DNA from: Thalassobaculum_A sp040219615
GTDB lineage: Bacteria > Pseudomonadota > Alphaproteobacteria > Thalassobaculales > Thalassobaculaceae
DNA: 64,000 nt
Direction: 5' to 3'
Assembly (NCBI RefSeq): GCF_040219615.1
Contig: NZ_JAVJSE010000010.1
Span: forward strand, 453,194-517,193
The notes beneath the pieces were generated by a model. The model was not told the DNA's origin. It made no database searches and saw nothing but the letters and a program-made list of their open reading frames with translations. The position numbers and the translations under genes were made by a program. This document shows, piece by piece, positions 1 through 8,204 of this stretch. The stretch's first letter is position 1. Each line of letters opens with the position of its first letter.

Positions 1-23
1 CGCGACCGATAGCCAACGGGGAA

Positions 24-33
24 ACGAGCTCGT
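24..33. repeat. Short perfect palindrome ahead of the first gene
   Basis: The 10 bases ACGAGCTCGT are self-complementary and sit inside a longer imperfect inverted repeat (GGGAA on the left, TTCCC on the right). Bases 1-110 otherwise hold no gene that I can support; they look like the end of an upstream intergenic region. The palindrome could be a stem-loop or a protein site upstream of the cytochrome gene, but nothing decides between these. Confidence 0.3.
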
Positions 34-110
34 TCCCGCTTCGGGATTCGCCCGGGCGGATGCATGATCGGGGACGCTCTCGGACCCCGAGCCCCCATAG
101 GAGGACGCGC

Positions 111-452
111 ATGCCGCGAAGCAGCAAGCCCCGGACGCCCCGTGGCCGGCAAGCCCTGGCCGCCCTCGGTCTCTGCGCCGCGCTGGCCGGGCCGGCGGCC
201 GCGCAGCCGCTCGGGACGGCCGAGCGCGGCGGCGCCCTGGCCGAGCGCTGGTGCACCGAATGCCATGCGACCGGGACCTCGCCGCGGGCGTCCGATGCCG
301 GACCGGCATTCCCGACGATCGCCCGCACACGGTCGGACGACTACGTTCGCGGATTCCTCGCCAACCCGCATGTGCGCGGGCAGATGCCGCCCTTCGACCT
401 GTCGACGGCCCAGATCGAAGACCTGGTCGCCTACCTGCAGTCGCTTCGGTAG
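111..452 (+). CDS. Small periplasmic monoheme cytochrome c
   Basis: This is a 113-residue c-type cytochrome that probably carries electrons in the periplasm. Residues 1-31 form a signal peptide (basic start, ALAALGLCAALAG core, AAA-Q cleavage region). A single heme-binding CTECH motif lies at residues 48-52, and Met92 in GQMPP is the likely axial ligand. The ATG at 111 is preferred over an upstream in-frame ATG because an AGGAGG-like ribosome site lies just before it and the signal peptide starts there. The size and the Met-Pro-Pro segment fit the class I cytochrome c family. No redox partner is encoded next to it, so its role is open. Confidence 0.85.
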   Translation: MPRSSKPRTPRGRQALAALGLCAALAGPAAAQPLGTAERGGALAERWCTECHATGTSPRASDAGPAFPTIARTRSDDYVRGFLANPHVRGQMPPFDLSTAQIEDLVAYLQSLR

Positions 453-482
453 TCCCGGATCGCCGGCGCCGCCGGCCGCGCC

Positions 483-728
483 TCAGTGCTTCCGGGCCTG
501 TACCAGGACCCCGATCACGGTTTCCTCGCCGAGGGCGCGGCAGGCCTCCATGCGGTGCAGGCCCTCGACCAGCACGTAGCGCTTGCCGTCGTGGCGCACC
601 AGGATCGGCGCCTTCTGGCCCTCCTCCATGATCGCGGCGGCAAGCTGCTCGACGGTCTCCGGATTCAGGGTCGCGCGCCGCTTGGTCGGCACGTAGATCT
701 CCTCGATCGGGATCTTCTCGTCCTTCAT
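483..728 (-). CDS. Stand-alone ParB/sulfiredoxin-like N-terminal domain protein
   Basis: An 81-residue protein made only of a ParB N-terminal-type fold. It shows PIEEIYVP at the start, then KAPILVR, YVLVEGLHRMEACRALG, and a short tail. In the family the G(E/L)xR segment belongs to a nucleotide-binding pocket (CTP in ParB, ATP in sulfiredoxin). There is no helix-turn-helix and no dimerisation domain, so it is not a chromosome-partitioning ParB. It lies alone on the minus strand between the cytochrome and the FadL-type gene, and no partner is evident. The function is unknown; the family assignment is reasonably firm from the motif order. Confidence 0.7.
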   Translation of the reverse strand: MKDEKIPIEEIYVPTKRRATLNPETVEQLAAAIMEEGQKAPILVRHDGKRYVLVEGLHRMEACRALGEETVIGVLVQARKH

Positions 729-840
729 GGTCGTCCCAGTCAGCCGGTTGGTTGCCGGATCACAGCTTCGGCCATGGCCGCCGAGATGTCACTCCGTTCC
801 GGCCCCGACCGGGGTCGGCCCGGACCGCCGGCCGCCGGTC

Positions 841-2214
841 TCAGAACAGCAGCCGGGCCGATACCGCGACGATGTCCACCGAGCTCTCGTAGTTGCCGGT
901 CAGGTTGCCGCGGAACGTGCTCCCGGTGTCGGACGTGCCGAGGTCGAGTTCGGCGTCGGCGACGAACAGGTGGGTGTAGGCGGCGGTGACCGACAGCCAC
1001 GGTGTCGGCTGGTAGCTGGCACCGGCCGACAGCCAGTAACGGTCGCCGTCCGGGATCCGCGGCGTCCGGTTGCCGGTGTCGAGCGGCGCCTGGTCGTAGG
1101 CGACGCCGGCCCGGAAGGTCCACGGCGAGTCGGCCGGCCGGTAGGTGGCACCGAGCGAGGCGAACCAGGTGTCCTTCCAGCCCTCGCGGGTGACGCTGTC
1201 GCTCTGGGCGGCGTTGTCGAACTCGATCCGCAGTTCGTCGAACACGCTCCACTCGGTCCACTCCAGGCCGCCCATCACGGTCCACTCCGGCGACACCCGC
1301 TGCCGGACTCCGATCGACAGGGAGGCCGGGGTGGTGACGGCGGCGCTGGCGCCGGTATCGCGGAACGCGCCGGTCGCCGCCGCCAGGGCAGTGCCGACCC
1401 CGCTGCTGCCGAGGTCGAACGCGGCATCGCCCTTCAGGCCGTGCTCGACCCGCGAGCGGTAGGACAGGCCGATCCGCGTGCCGTCCACCGGCTCGGCGAC
1501 CGCGCCCAGCGAGTATCCGTAGCCCCAGTCGTCGCCCTGGACCTCGGTGAATCCGTCCTGGCTGCGGCTGCCCGGCACCGCCGCGGAGATGCCGGCCGCC
1601 CGGCCGATGGTGCCGAAGTCGACGGCGTTGCTGAGCGTCGCGTCGATGTACTGCGCCTGGATGCCGGCTCCCAGCGACAGCCACGGGGTCGCCCGCCAGG
1701 CGACCTGCGGCGAGACGTTGATCGTCTTCACCTGCGAACCGACCGCCTGGTACCGGCCGACCCAGTCGCGGCTGTAGTCGGTCTCGAGGCCGAACGGCAC
1801 ATTGACCGACAGCCCGACCCGCCAGTCCTCCGACGCCTGCCACATGCCGTACAGCGCCGGTACCAGCACGGTCACCGCGGCGTTGTCATCGCTCGCGTTG
1901 CCGGCGATCGGCGTCCCCAGGACGGTGGATGCGGCGGCGCCGTCGAGTTCGACCCGCGGAGCGATGTAGCTCAGGTGGAGAGCCGCCCCGTCGCCGGTGA
2001 ACTGCGTCATCGACGCCGGATTGAAGAACATCGCGCTCATGTCGTCGCCGCCTGCCGCGGCTCCCGCAAAGGCGTTGCCCTGTGCCGTCGCGCTCTGCTC
2101 GCGGAGCTGGTAGCCGGACGCCTGCGCCTCCAGCGCCGGGGCCCACGCACCGGCCATGGCGATCAGCAGTATCCGTCCCGACCGGCCGCGACGATCGGTG
2201 GCGCAAATGCCCAT
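841..2214 (-). CDS. FadL/OmpP1 (TodX) family outer-membrane transporter
   Basis: A 457-residue outer-membrane beta-barrel expected to take up hydrophobic substrates such as long-chain fatty acids or aromatic hydrocarbons. The N-terminus has a signal peptide ending near residue 30. It is followed by the family hallmark, ASGYQLREQSATAQGNAFAG, the N-terminal hatch region of FadL proteins. The C-terminus ends in SARLLF, the terminal aromatic residue typical of barrel proteins. The start at 2214 has a GGGAGG site and gives the signal peptide; the open frame extends further upstream but lacks a secretion signal there. An Lrp/AsnC-type regulator is encoded divergently 204 bp away and may control it. 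Confidence 0.85.
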   Translation of the reverse strand: MGICATDRRGRSGRILLIAMAGAWAPALEAQASGYQLREQSATAQGNAFAGAAAGGDDMSAMFFNPASMTQFTGDGAALHLSYIAPRVELDGAAASTVLGTPIAGNASDDNAAVTVLVPALYGMWQASEDWRVGLSVNVPFGLETDYSRDWVGRYQAVGSQVKTINVSPQVAWRATPWLSLGAGIQAQYIDATLSNAVDFGTIGRAAGISAAVPGSRSQDGFTEVQGDDWGYGYSLGAVAEPVDGTRIGLSYRSRVEHGLKGDAAFDLGSSGVGTALAAATGAFRDTGASAAVTTPASLSIGVRQRVSPEWTVMGGLEWTEWSVFDELRIEFDNAAQSDSVTREGWKDTWFASLGATYRPADSPWTFRAGVAYDQAPLDTGNRTPRIPDGDRYWLSAGASYQPTPWLSVTAAYTHLFVADAELDLGTSDTGSTFRGNLTGNYESSVDIVAVSARLLF

Positions 2215-2418
2215 GCGTCCCTCCCGGTCGACCCGCGGGCTTCCGGTCCGTCGCGTCGCACGGCGGCCTGCGGTGTCCGACTCGCTTGCCGGGCCGGCGG
2301 ACCGGCATCGACACCCTATGCTAGCGCTCCCGCGCCGATCGACCGAACGGAAACGACGGTCGACGCGGCCACCGGGGTCCGCGAAGATCGGTCGGTACCC
2401 GCACCACCCGGGAATCCA

Positions 2419-2883
2419 ATGGACGACTTCGACCGCAAGCTGCTGGCCCTGGTGCAGGAGAATGCCCGGCTGACAGCCGACCAGCTCGGCGAGCGGATCG
2501 GGCTGTCGGCCTCGGCCTGCCACCGCCGACTGAAGCGGCTGCGCGAGACCGGGGTGATCGAGGCCGAGATCGCGGTGGTGTCGCCGGAAGCGGTCGGCCG
2601 GGCGCTGACCATGATCGTCGAGGTCTCGCTGGAGCGCGAGCACCCGCACATCGTCGACGCCTTCAAGCGCTCGATGCGGGCCACGCCCGAGGTCATGCAG
2701 TGCTACTACGTCACCGGCGACGCCGACTTCATCATCGTGCTGACCGCCCGCGACATGAAGAGCTACGAGCGCTTCACCCAGCGGTTCTTCTTCGACAACC
2801 CGCAGGTCCGCCGGTTCCGCACCTTCGTGGTGATGGACCGCACCAAGGTCGGGCTCGGCGTCCCGCTGGACGACGACGGGTAA
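2419..2883 (+). CDS. Lrp/AsnC family transcriptional regulator
   Basis: A 154-residue feast/famine regulator. Residues 3-45 form the winged helix-turn-helix (DFDRKLLALVQENARLTADQ, then LSASACHRRLKRLRETGVI). Residues 65-150 form the RAM effector-binding domain, with the typical CYYVTGDADFIIVLTA and RRFRTFVVMDRTK strands. The ATG at 2419 starts right at the conserved MDDFDRKLL; the open frame upstream of it is only GC-rich read-through. It is divergent from the FadL-type porin gene. It converges on the DoxX gene of the bufferin operon with a 3-bp gap. The likely effector is an amino acid, but the sequence does not show which. Confidence 0.93.
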   Translation: MDDFDRKLLALVQENARLTADQLGERIGLSASACHRRLKRLRETGVIEAEIAVVSPEAVGRALTMIVEVSLEREHPHIVDAFKRSMRATPEVMQCYYVTGDADFIIVLTARDMKSYERFTQRFFFDNPQVRRFRTFVVMDRTKVGLGVPLDDDG

Positions 2884-2886
2884 CGC

Positions 2887-3396
2887 TCAGCACCGCCACG
2901 GCCACAGCCCGGAGCGGGCGGCGAGGTGATCCAGCGAGAACCGGCCGCCGCCCCAGGCCACCAGCGCCAGCGCCATCGCCGCCCAAGGCAGGTGGAAGTT
3001 CGCCCAGCCGTCCGGAATGGTGAGCTGGATGATCGCGGTCATCGCCAGCAGGCCGAAGGCGGCGAACCGGGTGCCGAGGCCGAGCACCAGCAGCACCGGC
3101 AGCGCGATCTCGGCGACGCCGGAGAGAAACGCCATCAGGGCCGGCAGCGGGTAGTCGATGGTCGCCCCGAGAATGTGCAGCTTGAACTCCTCCTCGAACA
3201 GATACACGGCGCTGTCCGAGAGCTGCAGGAAGCCGTCCCACTTGGTCAGGCCGGACCGGTAGAACGGCACCGCCAGCGCGACCCGCAGCGCGATCTGCGC
3301 GACCGGCGGCGCCACCGCCAGCACGCATCCCGCAGCCCGGCACACGGTGACCACCATCGACGGAGCGGTCGCTTCGTCGTCGCCATGCTGGCTCAT
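2887..3396 (-). CDS. DoxX-family membrane protein of the bufferin operon
   Basis: A 169-residue integral membrane protein with about four transmembrane helices and DoxX family features: RVALAVPFYRSGLTKWDGF, then LPALMAFLSGVAEIALPVLLVLGLGTRFAA and MTAIIQLTIPDGW. Its start overlaps the stop of the preceding bufC gene by 4 bp (ATGA), so translation is probably coupled. DoxX proteins often accompany DUF2282-DUF692-DUF2063 gene sets, which supports a role in the same envelope metal-stress system. The exact biochemical role of these DoxX proteins is not established. Confidence 0.88.
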   Translation of the reverse strand: MSQHGDDEATAPSMVVTVCRAAGCVLAVAPPVAQIALRVALAVPFYRSGLTKWDGFLQLSDSAVYLFEEEFKLHILGATIDYPLPALMAFLSGVAEIALPVLLVLGLGTRFAAFGLLAMTAIIQLTIPDGWANFHLPWAAMALALVAWGGGRFSLDHLAARSGLWPWRC

Positions 3397-4193
3397 TCAA
3401 GTGCTCCCTGTTCATCGGTACCCGCGAGGCCCGCGACCGCCCCCGCCTCGACCAGCGCGACCAGCGCGCCGCCGGCCTCGAATCCATCGTCCTCCCGCAG
3501 CGCCAGCGCGCCGGCCTCGCCGACGCCGGCACCGGCCAGCAGCGCCGCCGCGAAGGCGCCGGCCGCCGGATCCAGCGCCCGGACCTGGACCGCGTCCGCC
3601 GGCCGCGTGACCAGCGCGGTCTCCGGCCGCCACGGGCCGGCGAACGCCGGGGCCATTCCGCCGCCCTGGTGGGCCGCCCAGATCGCGACCGCCGGATACC
3701 GGCTCGCCACCAGCCGCGCCGCCGGATGCGGCACCACCCGGACCGCCAGCAGATCGTCGCCGCCCCGGTCGGCCAGCCGACCCGCCAGGTCGGCGATGCC
3801 GATCGCCGGCGCATCGGCGGCGTGATAGGCCCGGCTGCGCGCCGCCTCGACCGCCGCCACCTCGCCCAGATAGGGCAGATCCGCCGCCGGCTCGAAGCCG
3901 GCGACGAAGCCCGGAAACGCCGCGCCGTATTCGAACAGCAGCGGCGAGTCCGGCCTGTGCCCGGCGGCGAACGCCCGCGCCATCGCCCGGAAGAAATCCT
4001 CGCCGACGATCCGCTCGGTCACCGGGAATCCGGCCCGCAGCGCGTCGATCGGCCCGGTCGCCAGGTTGTTGCGATACACCGCGAAGCGCCGCACGGGGTC
4101 GGCGCCCGGCCGCGCCGACAAGCCCGGCGGCGGTGGGTGGCCGGGATCGGCGAGCGCCGCCGCGAAGGCGGCCAGGGTCGCGCTTTCAGCCAT
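3393..4193 (-). CDS. bufC: BufC/HvfC-like DUF2063 partner protein (RiPP recognition)
   Basis: A 266-residue protein of the DUF2063 family, the partner of DUF692 (MNIO) enzymes in RiPP maturation. The N-terminal family signature is RFAVYRNNLATGPIDALRAGFPV followed by RIVGEDFF and AAGHRPDSPLLFEYGAAFPGF. The middle carries LPYLGEVAAVEAARSRAYHA, also typical. The ATG at 4193 overlaps the 3' end of bufB by 8 bp. The adjoining order bufA-bufB-bufC-DoxX on one strand supports the assignment. Its expected job is to present the BufA precursor to BufB; this follows from family knowledge, not from anything measured here. Confidence 0.88.
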   Translation of the reverse strand: MAESATLAAFAAALADPGHPPPPGLSARPGADPVRRFAVYRNNLATGPIDALRAGFPVTERIVGEDFFRAMARAFAAGHRPDSPLLFEYGAAFPGFVAGFEPAADLPYLGEVAAVEAARSRAYHAADAPAIGIADLAGRLADRGGDDLLAVRVVPHPAARLVASRYPAVAIWAAHQGGGMAPAFAGPWRPETALVTRPADAVQVRALDPAAGAFAAALLAGAGVGEAGALALREDDGFEAGGALVALVEAGAVAGLAGTDEQGALE

Positions 4194-5085
4194 GCCCGGC
4201 TCCGGCCCGCAGCGGCTGCCTCGCGCACGCCGCGAGCACCGCGTCGGCGGCCATCGCCTCGGCGTGCAGCACCGGCCAGTCCGGCACGTCGTTGTCCCAC
4301 TCGACCAGCACCGGCAGCGGCCCGGCCAGCGCCAGGGCGTGGCTGAGCAGCGGCCAGACGTCCGGCCGCACCGCACTGCCATGGGCGTCGATCAGCAGCC
4401 GGCCGCCGTCGGCCTCGGGCTCCTCGTCGTAGCCCGCCAGGTGGATCTCGCCGGCATGGCCGATCGGGAAGGCATCGAGATAGCCGTGCGGGTCGTAGCC
4501 GAGATTGGCCGCCGAGACCGCCACGTTGTTGACGTCCAGCAGCAGCGCGCAGCCGGTGCCCTCGACCAGCCGGCCGAGGAATTCGGTCTCCGGGATCGTG
4601 CTCTCGTCGAACGCCAGGTAGCTCGACGGGTTCTCGACCAGGATCCGGCGCCCGAGCGCGTCCTGCACCTCGTCCACATGCCCGGCGACGCGGGCCAGGG
4701 TCGCCTCGGTCAGCGGCACCGGCAGCAGGTCGTTGAGGTATCCGCCGGCATGGGTCGACCAGGCCAGGTGCTCGGACACCAGCCCCGGGCGATAGCGCTC
4801 GACCACGGCGCGCAGCCGGGCGAGATGGGAGCGGTCGAGCGGACCGGCCCCGCCGATCGACAGGCCGACCCCGTGGACCGACAGCGGATAGCGCTCGCGC
4901 ACGGCCTCCAGCAGCCGGTGCGGCGGCCCGCCGGCGCCCATGTAGTTCTCGGCATGGACCTCGAAGAAGCCGACATCGGGATGCGTGCCGAGGATGGCGG
5001 CGCCGTGCGCCGGCTTCAGCCCGACCCCGGCCCGCGCCGGGATTGCGCCCGGCACCGGCCGGCGCCGGGCCGGTTCCGTCGTCAT
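4186..5085 (-). CDS. bufB: BufB, MNIO-family (DUF692) multinuclear iron oxidase
   Basis: A 299-residue DUF692 TIM-barrel enzyme that installs oxidative modifications on cysteines of a RiPP precursor using an iron cluster. Candidate metal ligands lie in the usual places: FFEVHAENYMG near residue 45, SEHLAWS near 110, ENPSSYL near 155, LLLDVNNV near 190, HLAGYDEE near 220, DAHG near 240 and EWDNDVPD near 270. The start at 5085 lies just 5 bp past the bufA stop. By family precedent (bufferins) it would convert core Cys residues of the adjacent BufA into copper-binding groups. Confidence 0.92.
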   Translation of the reverse strand: MTTEPARRRPVPGAIPARAGVGLKPAHGAAILGTHPDVGFFEVHAENYMGAGGPPHRLLEAVRERYPLSVHGVGLSIGGAGPLDRSHLARLRAVVERYRPGLVSEHLAWSTHAGGYLNDLLPVPLTEATLARVAGHVDEVQDALGRRILVENPSSYLAFDESTIPETEFLGRLVEGTGCALLLDVNNVAVSAANLGYDPHGYLDAFPIGHAGEIHLAGYDEEPEADGGRLLIDAHGSAVRPDVWPLLSHALALAGPLPVLVEWDNDVPDWPVLHAEAMAADAVLAACARQPLRAGAGHG

Positions 5086-5090
5086 CGCGC

Positions 5091-5387
5091 TCAGGCCTTC
5101 GGCACGTCGCGGTCGAGGGCGGTCAACGAACCCTTGCGGCCGCCCGGCAGCTCGATGCCCTCGCAGGTGCCCTTCGGCACCAGCTTCCAGGCATTGCCCT
5201 GGTAGTCGACCTTCGAGGTGCCGGCGCAGGTGGTGCCCGGCCCGGCGGCGCAGTCGTTCTGCCCGGCCAGCGAGACGCCGTAGCACTTCTCCCGCTCGGC
5301 GGCGATCGCCGGGGCCTGCATCGCGGCGGCGGCCAGGGCGGTCACCAGCGAGCCCAGCAATACGGCATTCACGTCACGACGGTTCAT
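5091..5387 (-). CDS. bufA: BufA1-type bufferin precursor (DUF2282), copper-binding RiPP
   Basis: A 98-residue exported precursor peptide. Residues 1-30 are a signal peptide ending in APAIAA. The mature part has four cysteines at about 35, 46, 54 and 75, in EKCYGV, NDCAAG, TTCAGTS and GTCEG. These are the conserved DUF2282 (bufferin 1) cysteine contexts. Bufferins are known from other bacteria as periplasmic peptides modified by BufB and able to sequester copper; function here is inferred from that family. It is the first gene of the operon bufA-bufB-bufC-DoxX. The upstream 128 bp presumably hold its promoter. Confidence 0.93.
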   Translation of the reverse strand: MNRRDVNAVLLGSLVTALAAAAMQAPAIAAEREKCYGVSLAGQNDCAAGPGTTCAGTSKVDYQGNAWKLVPKGTCEGIELPGGRKGSLTALDRDVPKA

Positions 5388-5489
5388 TCGATCCTCCTGT
5401 CGGAATCATGTCCTGCGACAGAAGATAGCGCCGCGGCGGGACACCGCCGCTCACAGAAGCGTCAGGCCCGATCACGGCGGAGTCACATC

Positions 5490-5515
5490 GGCGTGTGGCG
5501 GAGGATCGCCACGCC
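5490..5515 (-). terminator. Stem-loop directly after the livF stop
   Basis: GGCGTGTGGCG (5490-5500) pairs with CGCCACGCC (5507-5515) with a 2-base bulge and a 6-base loop. It lies immediately 3' of livF on the minus strand. There is no clear U-run after it, so it may only stabilise the end of the message. Confidence 0.35.
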
Positions 5516-6391
5516 TCAGCCGCCGAGGAACAGCCGCCCGACCTCGGGATTCTCCAGCAGTTCGTCGCCGCGCCCCGCCAGCGCGGTCTCGCCGGACACC
5601 AGCACATAGCCGATGTCGGCGAACTCCAGGCCCTTCTTGGCGTTCTGCTCGACCATGACGATGGTCTTGCCCTCGCTGCGCTGCAGGTCGTCGAGGATCT
5701 CGAACACCATGTCGATGAACCGTGGCTCCAGCCCGATCGACGGCTCGTCGACCAGCAGCACCTCGGGGTCCATCACCAGCGCCCGGCTGATCTCCAGCAG
5801 GCGCCGCTCGCCGCCCGACAGCACGCCGGCCGGCTTGTTGCGGCGCTCGGCGAGCCGGTCGTACTTGGCGAACACCTTCTCGGCCGCCTCCTTGGCCTCG
5901 TCGACGCTTTCCTTGAGGAACCCGCCCATCAGCAGGTTCTCCTCCACGGTCATGCCCGGGAAAACCGACTTGTCCTGCAGGATGTAGGCGACGCCGGCGG
6001 CCTTCAGCTTCTGCTGCGGCGATAGCCTGGTGACGTCGCGGCCAGCGACCGTGACGGTGCCGGAGAAGACGTTGGTGAAGCCGAAGATCGAATGCAGGAC
6101 CGTCGACTTGCCGGCGCCGTTCGGGCCGATCAGGCACAGCGACTGGCCCTTGCCGACCCGCAGGTCGAAGTCGTGCAGGATCTCCATCTTGCCGTAGCCG
6201 GCGCGCAGCGACTCGATCGACAGGAAGGCCTCGCCGTCGACCAGTCCCTCGAGAGCCGCCACGGTCGGCCGATCCTCGGCGATCGCCTGGGCCTGGCGGA
6301 CCACGTCGTCGACCGAGATGACCGTCGCGACGTCGCCGCTGCCGTAACCGCGGACCGCGCGCTCGGCGCCGGGTTGCGTCTGGTCGCTCAT
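5516..6391 (-). CDS. livF: Branched-chain amino-acid-type ABC transporter ATPase LivF, N-terminally extended
   Basis: A 291-residue ABC ATPase, the last gene of a livK-H-M-G-F operon. The Walker A is GPNGAGKS near residue 92, the signature is LSGGERRLLEISRAL near 192, and Walker B is VLLVDEPSIGLEP. LivF proteins are usually about 235 residues. Here roughly 55 extra residues (MSDQTQPGAERAVRGYGSGD onwards) precede the usual start, FLSIESLRAGYGKMEIL. The ATG at 6391 overlaps the livG stop (TGATG), which supports the long form. The role of the extension is unknown. Confidence 0.93.
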   Translation of the reverse strand: MSDQTQPGAERAVRGYGSGDVATVISVDDVVRQAQAIAEDRPTVAALEGLVDGEAFLSIESLRAGYGKMEILHDFDLRVGKGQSLCLIGPNGAGKSTVLHSIFGFTNVFSGTVTVAGRDVTRLSPQQKLKAAGVAYILQDKSVFPGMTVEENLLMGGFLKESVDEAKEAAEKVFAKYDRLAERRNKPAGVLSGGERRLLEISRALVMDPEVLLVDEPSIGLEPRFIDMVFEILDDLQRSEGKTIVMVEQNAKKGLEFADIGYVLVSGETALAGRGDELLENPEVGRLFLGG

Positions 6392-7152
6392 CAGTGCGCC
6401 CCCAGATAGGCGTCGATCACCCGCTGGTCGTTCTGGATCTCCTCCGGCGTGCCGGTCGCCAGCAGCTGGCCATGGGCCAGACAGGAGATCTGCTCGGCCA
6501 GGTTCATGATCACCCGCATGTTGTGCTCGATGACGAACAGGGTCACGCCGAGTTCCTGGTTGGCCCGCTTCAGCCGGTCGATCAGCCCGTTGATCAGGGT
6601 CGGGTTGATGCCGGCGGTCGGCTCGTCGAGCAGCAGCACCTTGGGCCGGTTCATCAGCGCCATGGCGAACTCCAGGAGCTTCTGCTGCCCGAAGCTGAGG
6701 TCGCCGGAGATCAGCCGCCGCTTGGTGTAGAGGCCGACGAACTCCAGCAGCTGCTCGGCCCGCTCCTCGGTCTCGGGGTCGCGCGCCGGGCGGAAGATGC
6801 CGCCGAACCCGCCGCCCCGGTGGGAAACCGAGATGACCATGTTCTGCATGCAGTTCATCTTCTTGTAGATGCGGGTCTGCTGGAAGGTCCGCAGCATGCC
6901 GAGCCGGGCGATGTCGGGGACCCGCATCCGCGAGATCTCGCGGTTCTCGAAGGTGATCGAGCCCTCGTCGATCGGGTGGTAGCCGACGATCGAGTTGAAC
7001 AGGGTGGTCTTGCCCGACCCGTTGGGCCCGATCAGGCCGGTGATCCGGCCCTCCGGCACCTGCAGCGAGATGTCCTTGTTGGCGACCACGCCGCCATACG
7101 ACTTGGACACCCCCTTCACCTCGATCTGGATCCTGCTGCCGTGTGCGCTCAT
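6391..7152 (-). CDS. livG: Branched-chain amino-acid-type ABC transporter ATPase LivG
   Basis: A 253-residue cytoplasmic ABC ATPase. Walker A GPNGSGKT lies near residue 42, the signature LSFGQQKLLEFAMAL near 155, and Walker B VLLLDEPTAGINP follows. The C-terminal IEHNMRVIMNLAEQISCLAHG is the typical LivG tail. It pairs with LivF to energise the LivHM channel. The start overlaps the end of livM by 4 bp (ATGA), so translation is coupled. Confidence 0.95.
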   Translation of the reverse strand: MSAHGSRIQIEVKGVSKSYGGVVANKDISLQVPEGRITGLIGPNGSGKTTLFNSIVGYHPIDEGSITFENREISRMRVPDIARLGMLRTFQQTRIYKKMNCMQNMVISVSHRGGGFGGIFRPARDPETEERAEQLLEFVGLYTKRRLISGDLSFGQQKLLEFAMALMNRPKVLLLDEPTAGINPTLINGLIDRLKRANQELGVTLFVIEHNMRVIMNLAEQISCLAHGQLLATGTPEEIQNDQRVIDAYLGAH

Positions 7153-8204
7153 TCGGCGGCCTCCACCTGGGTTCCCCCGGTTCCACGGTCGACCGTCAGC
7201 CCGAACGCCTCCGGCCACCTGTCCTGGGCCCAGCCCAATATCCCCTGCTGGAAGTACACGATGTTGACGATGATGATCGCCCCCAGCGCCACCCACTGCC
7301 AGCCGAGCAGGTAGGTCCAGGTCCACTCCTTGACCACGTGGAACAGGATTGCGCCCAGCACCGGCCCCCACAGCGTGCCCTTGCCGCCGACCAGGGCCAT
7401 CGCGACCATGAAGATTCCGAAGGTGGTGGTCGGGAAGGCGACTTCCAGCGGTTCGATGAAGCCCGACATGTTGCCGAACACCGCCCCGCCCATGCCCATG
7501 AAGAAGGCCGCCACCGCCCAGGTCAGGACCTTGTAGCGGGTGGTGTGGATGCCCATCGCCTCCGCCTTGTCCTCGTCGTCGCGGATCGCGTTGATGGCGA
7601 GCCCGAACTGCGTCGAGTACAGCCAGCGGGCGGTCAGGTGGGCGGCGAGTGCCAGCACGCCCAGCAGGGCGTACCAGACCATGGTGCCCTCGCCGGCCGC
7701 CCCGGGGTAGACCGGCATCGAGATGCCGCCGCCGCCGCCGACATAGCCCCAGCCGCTGACCAGTTCGGCCACGGCAACCGCCAGCCCGAGGGTGCCGATT
7801 GCGAAGTACGGGCCGCGCAGGCCGAGCATGAACGGCCCGACCACCAGCGCGAAGATCGCCGCCACGACGCCGCCGGCCACGATCCCGAGGGCGAGGCCGG
7901 TGTAGTACTGCGCGTCGGTGAACTCGACCACGATGGCGCCGAAGGCGGCGGTGTACTCGGCGACGTCGAAGACCAGCCCGATCTGCACGATCGCCGCGGC
8001 GTACATGCCGAGCCCGAAGAAGATCACGTTGCCCAGCGAGTTGTAGCCCATCTGGCCGCCGGTCATGTCCCAGGTGACCGCCATCATGATCATCAGCCAC
8101 ATGACCGCGATCTGGGAGGCGTAGTTCGGGAACAGGACCGGGGCGACGAGGCCGGCGACGATCAGCGCCGCGTAGACAGACATGTCGAGCCTGGCGGCGC
8201 TCAT
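7149..8204 (-). CDS. livM: Branched-chain amino-acid-type ABC transporter permease LivM
   Basis: A 351-residue permease with 8-10 predicted transmembrane helices. The family segment GGQMGYNSLGNVIFFGLGMYAAA lies near residues 50-75. The conserved cytoplasmic coupling loop AINAIRDDEDKAEAMGIHTTRYK lies near 200-225. It forms the channel with LivH. Its start overlaps the livH stop by 4 bp. The ligand class of this transporter cannot be read from the permease. Confidence 0.95.
   Translation of the reverse strand: MSAARLDMSVYAALIVAGLVAPVLFPNYASQIAVMWLMIMMAVTWDMTGGQMGYNSLGNVIFFGLGMYAAAIVQIGLVFDVAEYTAAFGAIVVEFTDAQYYTGLALGIVAGGVVAAIFALVVGPFMLGLRGPYFAIGTLGLAVAVAELVSGWGYVGGGGGISMPVYPGAAGEGTMVWYALLGVLALAAHLTARWLYSTQFGLAINAIRDDEDKAEAMGIHTTRYKVLTWAVAAFFMGMGGAVFGNMSGFIEPLEVAFPTTTFGIFMVAMALVGGKGTLWGPVLGAILFHVVKEWTWTYLLGWQWVALGAIIIVNIVYFQQGILGWAQDRWPEAFGLTVDRGTGGTQVEAAE

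Noticed and set aside
727..2418. A long N-terminal extension of the Lrp/AsnC regulator
   Set aside because: The upstream frame is Arg/Gly/Pro-rich antisense of the FadL-type gene. The regulator starts properly at 2419.
2215..2649. Longer N-terminus for the FadL-type porin
   Set aside because: It would overlap the divergent regulator gene and hide the signal peptide; the ATG at 2214 has a ribosome site and a secretion signal right after it.
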